Source: Symbiodinium microadriaticum (lineage: Eukaryota > Sar > Dinophyceae > Suessiales > Symbiodiniaceae). Taken from it: a DNA stretch of 64,000 nt. The DNA lies in the NCBI GenBank assembly GCA_001939145.1, contig LSRX01000082.1, positions 451,362-515,361 on the forward strand. The letters run 5' to 3'. Positions 63,455-64,000 of the stretch are shown piece after piece. The number at the start of each line of letters is the position of its first letter. Positions within the stretch are counted from its first letter, which is position 1. Under the pieces are notes generated by a model that saw only the letters and a program-made list of their open reading frames with translations, searched no databases and was not told where the DNA came from. A program made the position numbers and the translations under genes.

Positions 63455-63800
63455 GTGAGCAAACGTGCAAGCCTCAGGAGCACGACGACGCAACGAATTT
63501 GCCAAGCCTTGCCTGAAGAGTGTTCCTAGAGGTAGGTGTGTGTGGGGTGTGTGTGTGTGTGTGTGCGTGCGCAGTCAGCTAAACATGGCTAAGCATGTCA
63601 ACCTGTTTTCTGGATTGTCGTTGAAACCTTGAACACATTGTCCTGAAGTTCATGTGACGGTGCAGCTGGACGCTACGGATCAGCCTACAAACGTGAGTCA
63701 AGACAAAGGTGCTTCAGTCGCCCAGGTCGCTGAGGCCATACTCCAGGCTCTCCTCTACAAACTCACAAGGCGGCCACTCTTGGAGCTAAGACTTTGTCAC
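63455..63800. other. Flank with (GT)n tract
   Basis: A GT-rich run at 63536-63567. A following stretch, TACAAAC|GTGAGT near 63690, is a good splice donor, but the preceding peptide is not recognisable. Confidence 0.4.
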
Positions 63801-63819
63801 CGCGGTAGAAGTAGAAGTT

Positions 63820-63857
<38 letters not shown>

Positions 63858-63882
63858 CGTAGTCGTAGTCGTCGTCGTCAGC

Positions 63883-63923
<41 letters not shown>

Positions 63924-63969
63924 CAGTAGTAGTAGTAGTAGCAGTAGTAGTAGTAGTAGTAGTAGTAGC

Positions 63970-64000
<31 letters not shown>
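63801..64000. repeat. (TAG)n array reaching the window end
   Basis: GTAGAAGTAGAAGTTG start, then TAGTAG units with rare TCG, TCA and GCA variants, running off the window. It is the reverse complement of the CTA array at 60.6-61.1 kb, so the two arrays face each other across 2.7 kb. Confidence 0.95.

Noticed and set aside
63660..63705. GRYGSAYKR as a second kinase ATP loop on the plus strand
   Set aside because: Short, lacks the usual spacing and lies after, not before, the subdomain XI exon; no supporting exon.

Overview
This window looks like nuclear DNA of a dinoflagellate, most likely a Symbiodiniaceae alga (inference). Four things support this. (1) Several minus-strand genes are cut into very short exons. 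Their conserved motifs join in frame only if introns start with GC or GA as often as GT and end in AG followed by G, the splice signature known from Symbiodinium. (2) Ty1/copia fragments have the wording typical of dinoflagellate elements. (3) Sequences like the dinoflagellate spliced leader occur three times. (4) Huge low-complexity and satellite arrays sit between and inside genes. No prokaryotic gene layout is present. Exon borders were derived by hand from motif continuity and splice consensus, not from transcripts.

Layout. 0-11.3 kb is repeat and retrotransposon territory. A GGAA-rich array with a 66-bp period (0.66-2.03 kb, + orientation) abuts the 3' half of a Ty1/copia pol. A second array of the same family (8.7-11.06 kb, - orientation) abuts the 5' half of a copia reverse transcriptase. 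The two halves break at the same codon and both arrays carry the same ~80-bp head module, so one copia copy seems to have received the array and then been split by an inversion. Between them lie a polypurine tract, a putative LTR, an unrecognised coding-like stretch and a 2.7-kb satellite (5.9-8.6 kb) whose orientation flips in blocks. 11.3-15.5 kb is mostly unrecognised sequence with CATA/AC microsatellites.

15.56-18.24 kb holds two tandem, frameshifted minus-strand copies of a Cys-rich gene. Each starts with a spliced-leader-like sequence and ends with a nearly identical ~120-bp tail. 19.56-22.67 kb is an intron-poor plus-strand gene with a GT32-like glycosyltransferase core, a proline-rich linker and an unknown C-terminal domain; one frame break lies near 20.74 kb. 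23-29.6 kb is largely unassigned, with an AT-richer island at 26.5-27.6 kb that contains twin hairpins.

From 29.9 to 61.6 kb every supported gene lies on the minus strand, in line with dinoflagellate one-way gene blocks: a protein kinase (58.1-61.6 kb, ten consecutive exons from the glycine loop to the MSPEV motif), an RRM protein (51.6-52.0 kb), a second RRM protein whose whole domain can be rebuilt from five exons (45.7-46.8 kb), a kinase subdomain-IX exon (41.8 kb) and an EF-hand protein (29.95-32.84 kb). The last two could be parts of one calcium-dependent kinase whose intron would contain the 5-kb array of 41-bp units at 35.7-40.6 kb. A trinucleotide array with an exact 60-bp higher-order period sits inside a kinase intron at 60.6-61.1 kb, and the window ends in a (TAG)n array. 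A plus-strand kinase exon at 63.4 kb hints at a gene in the other direction.
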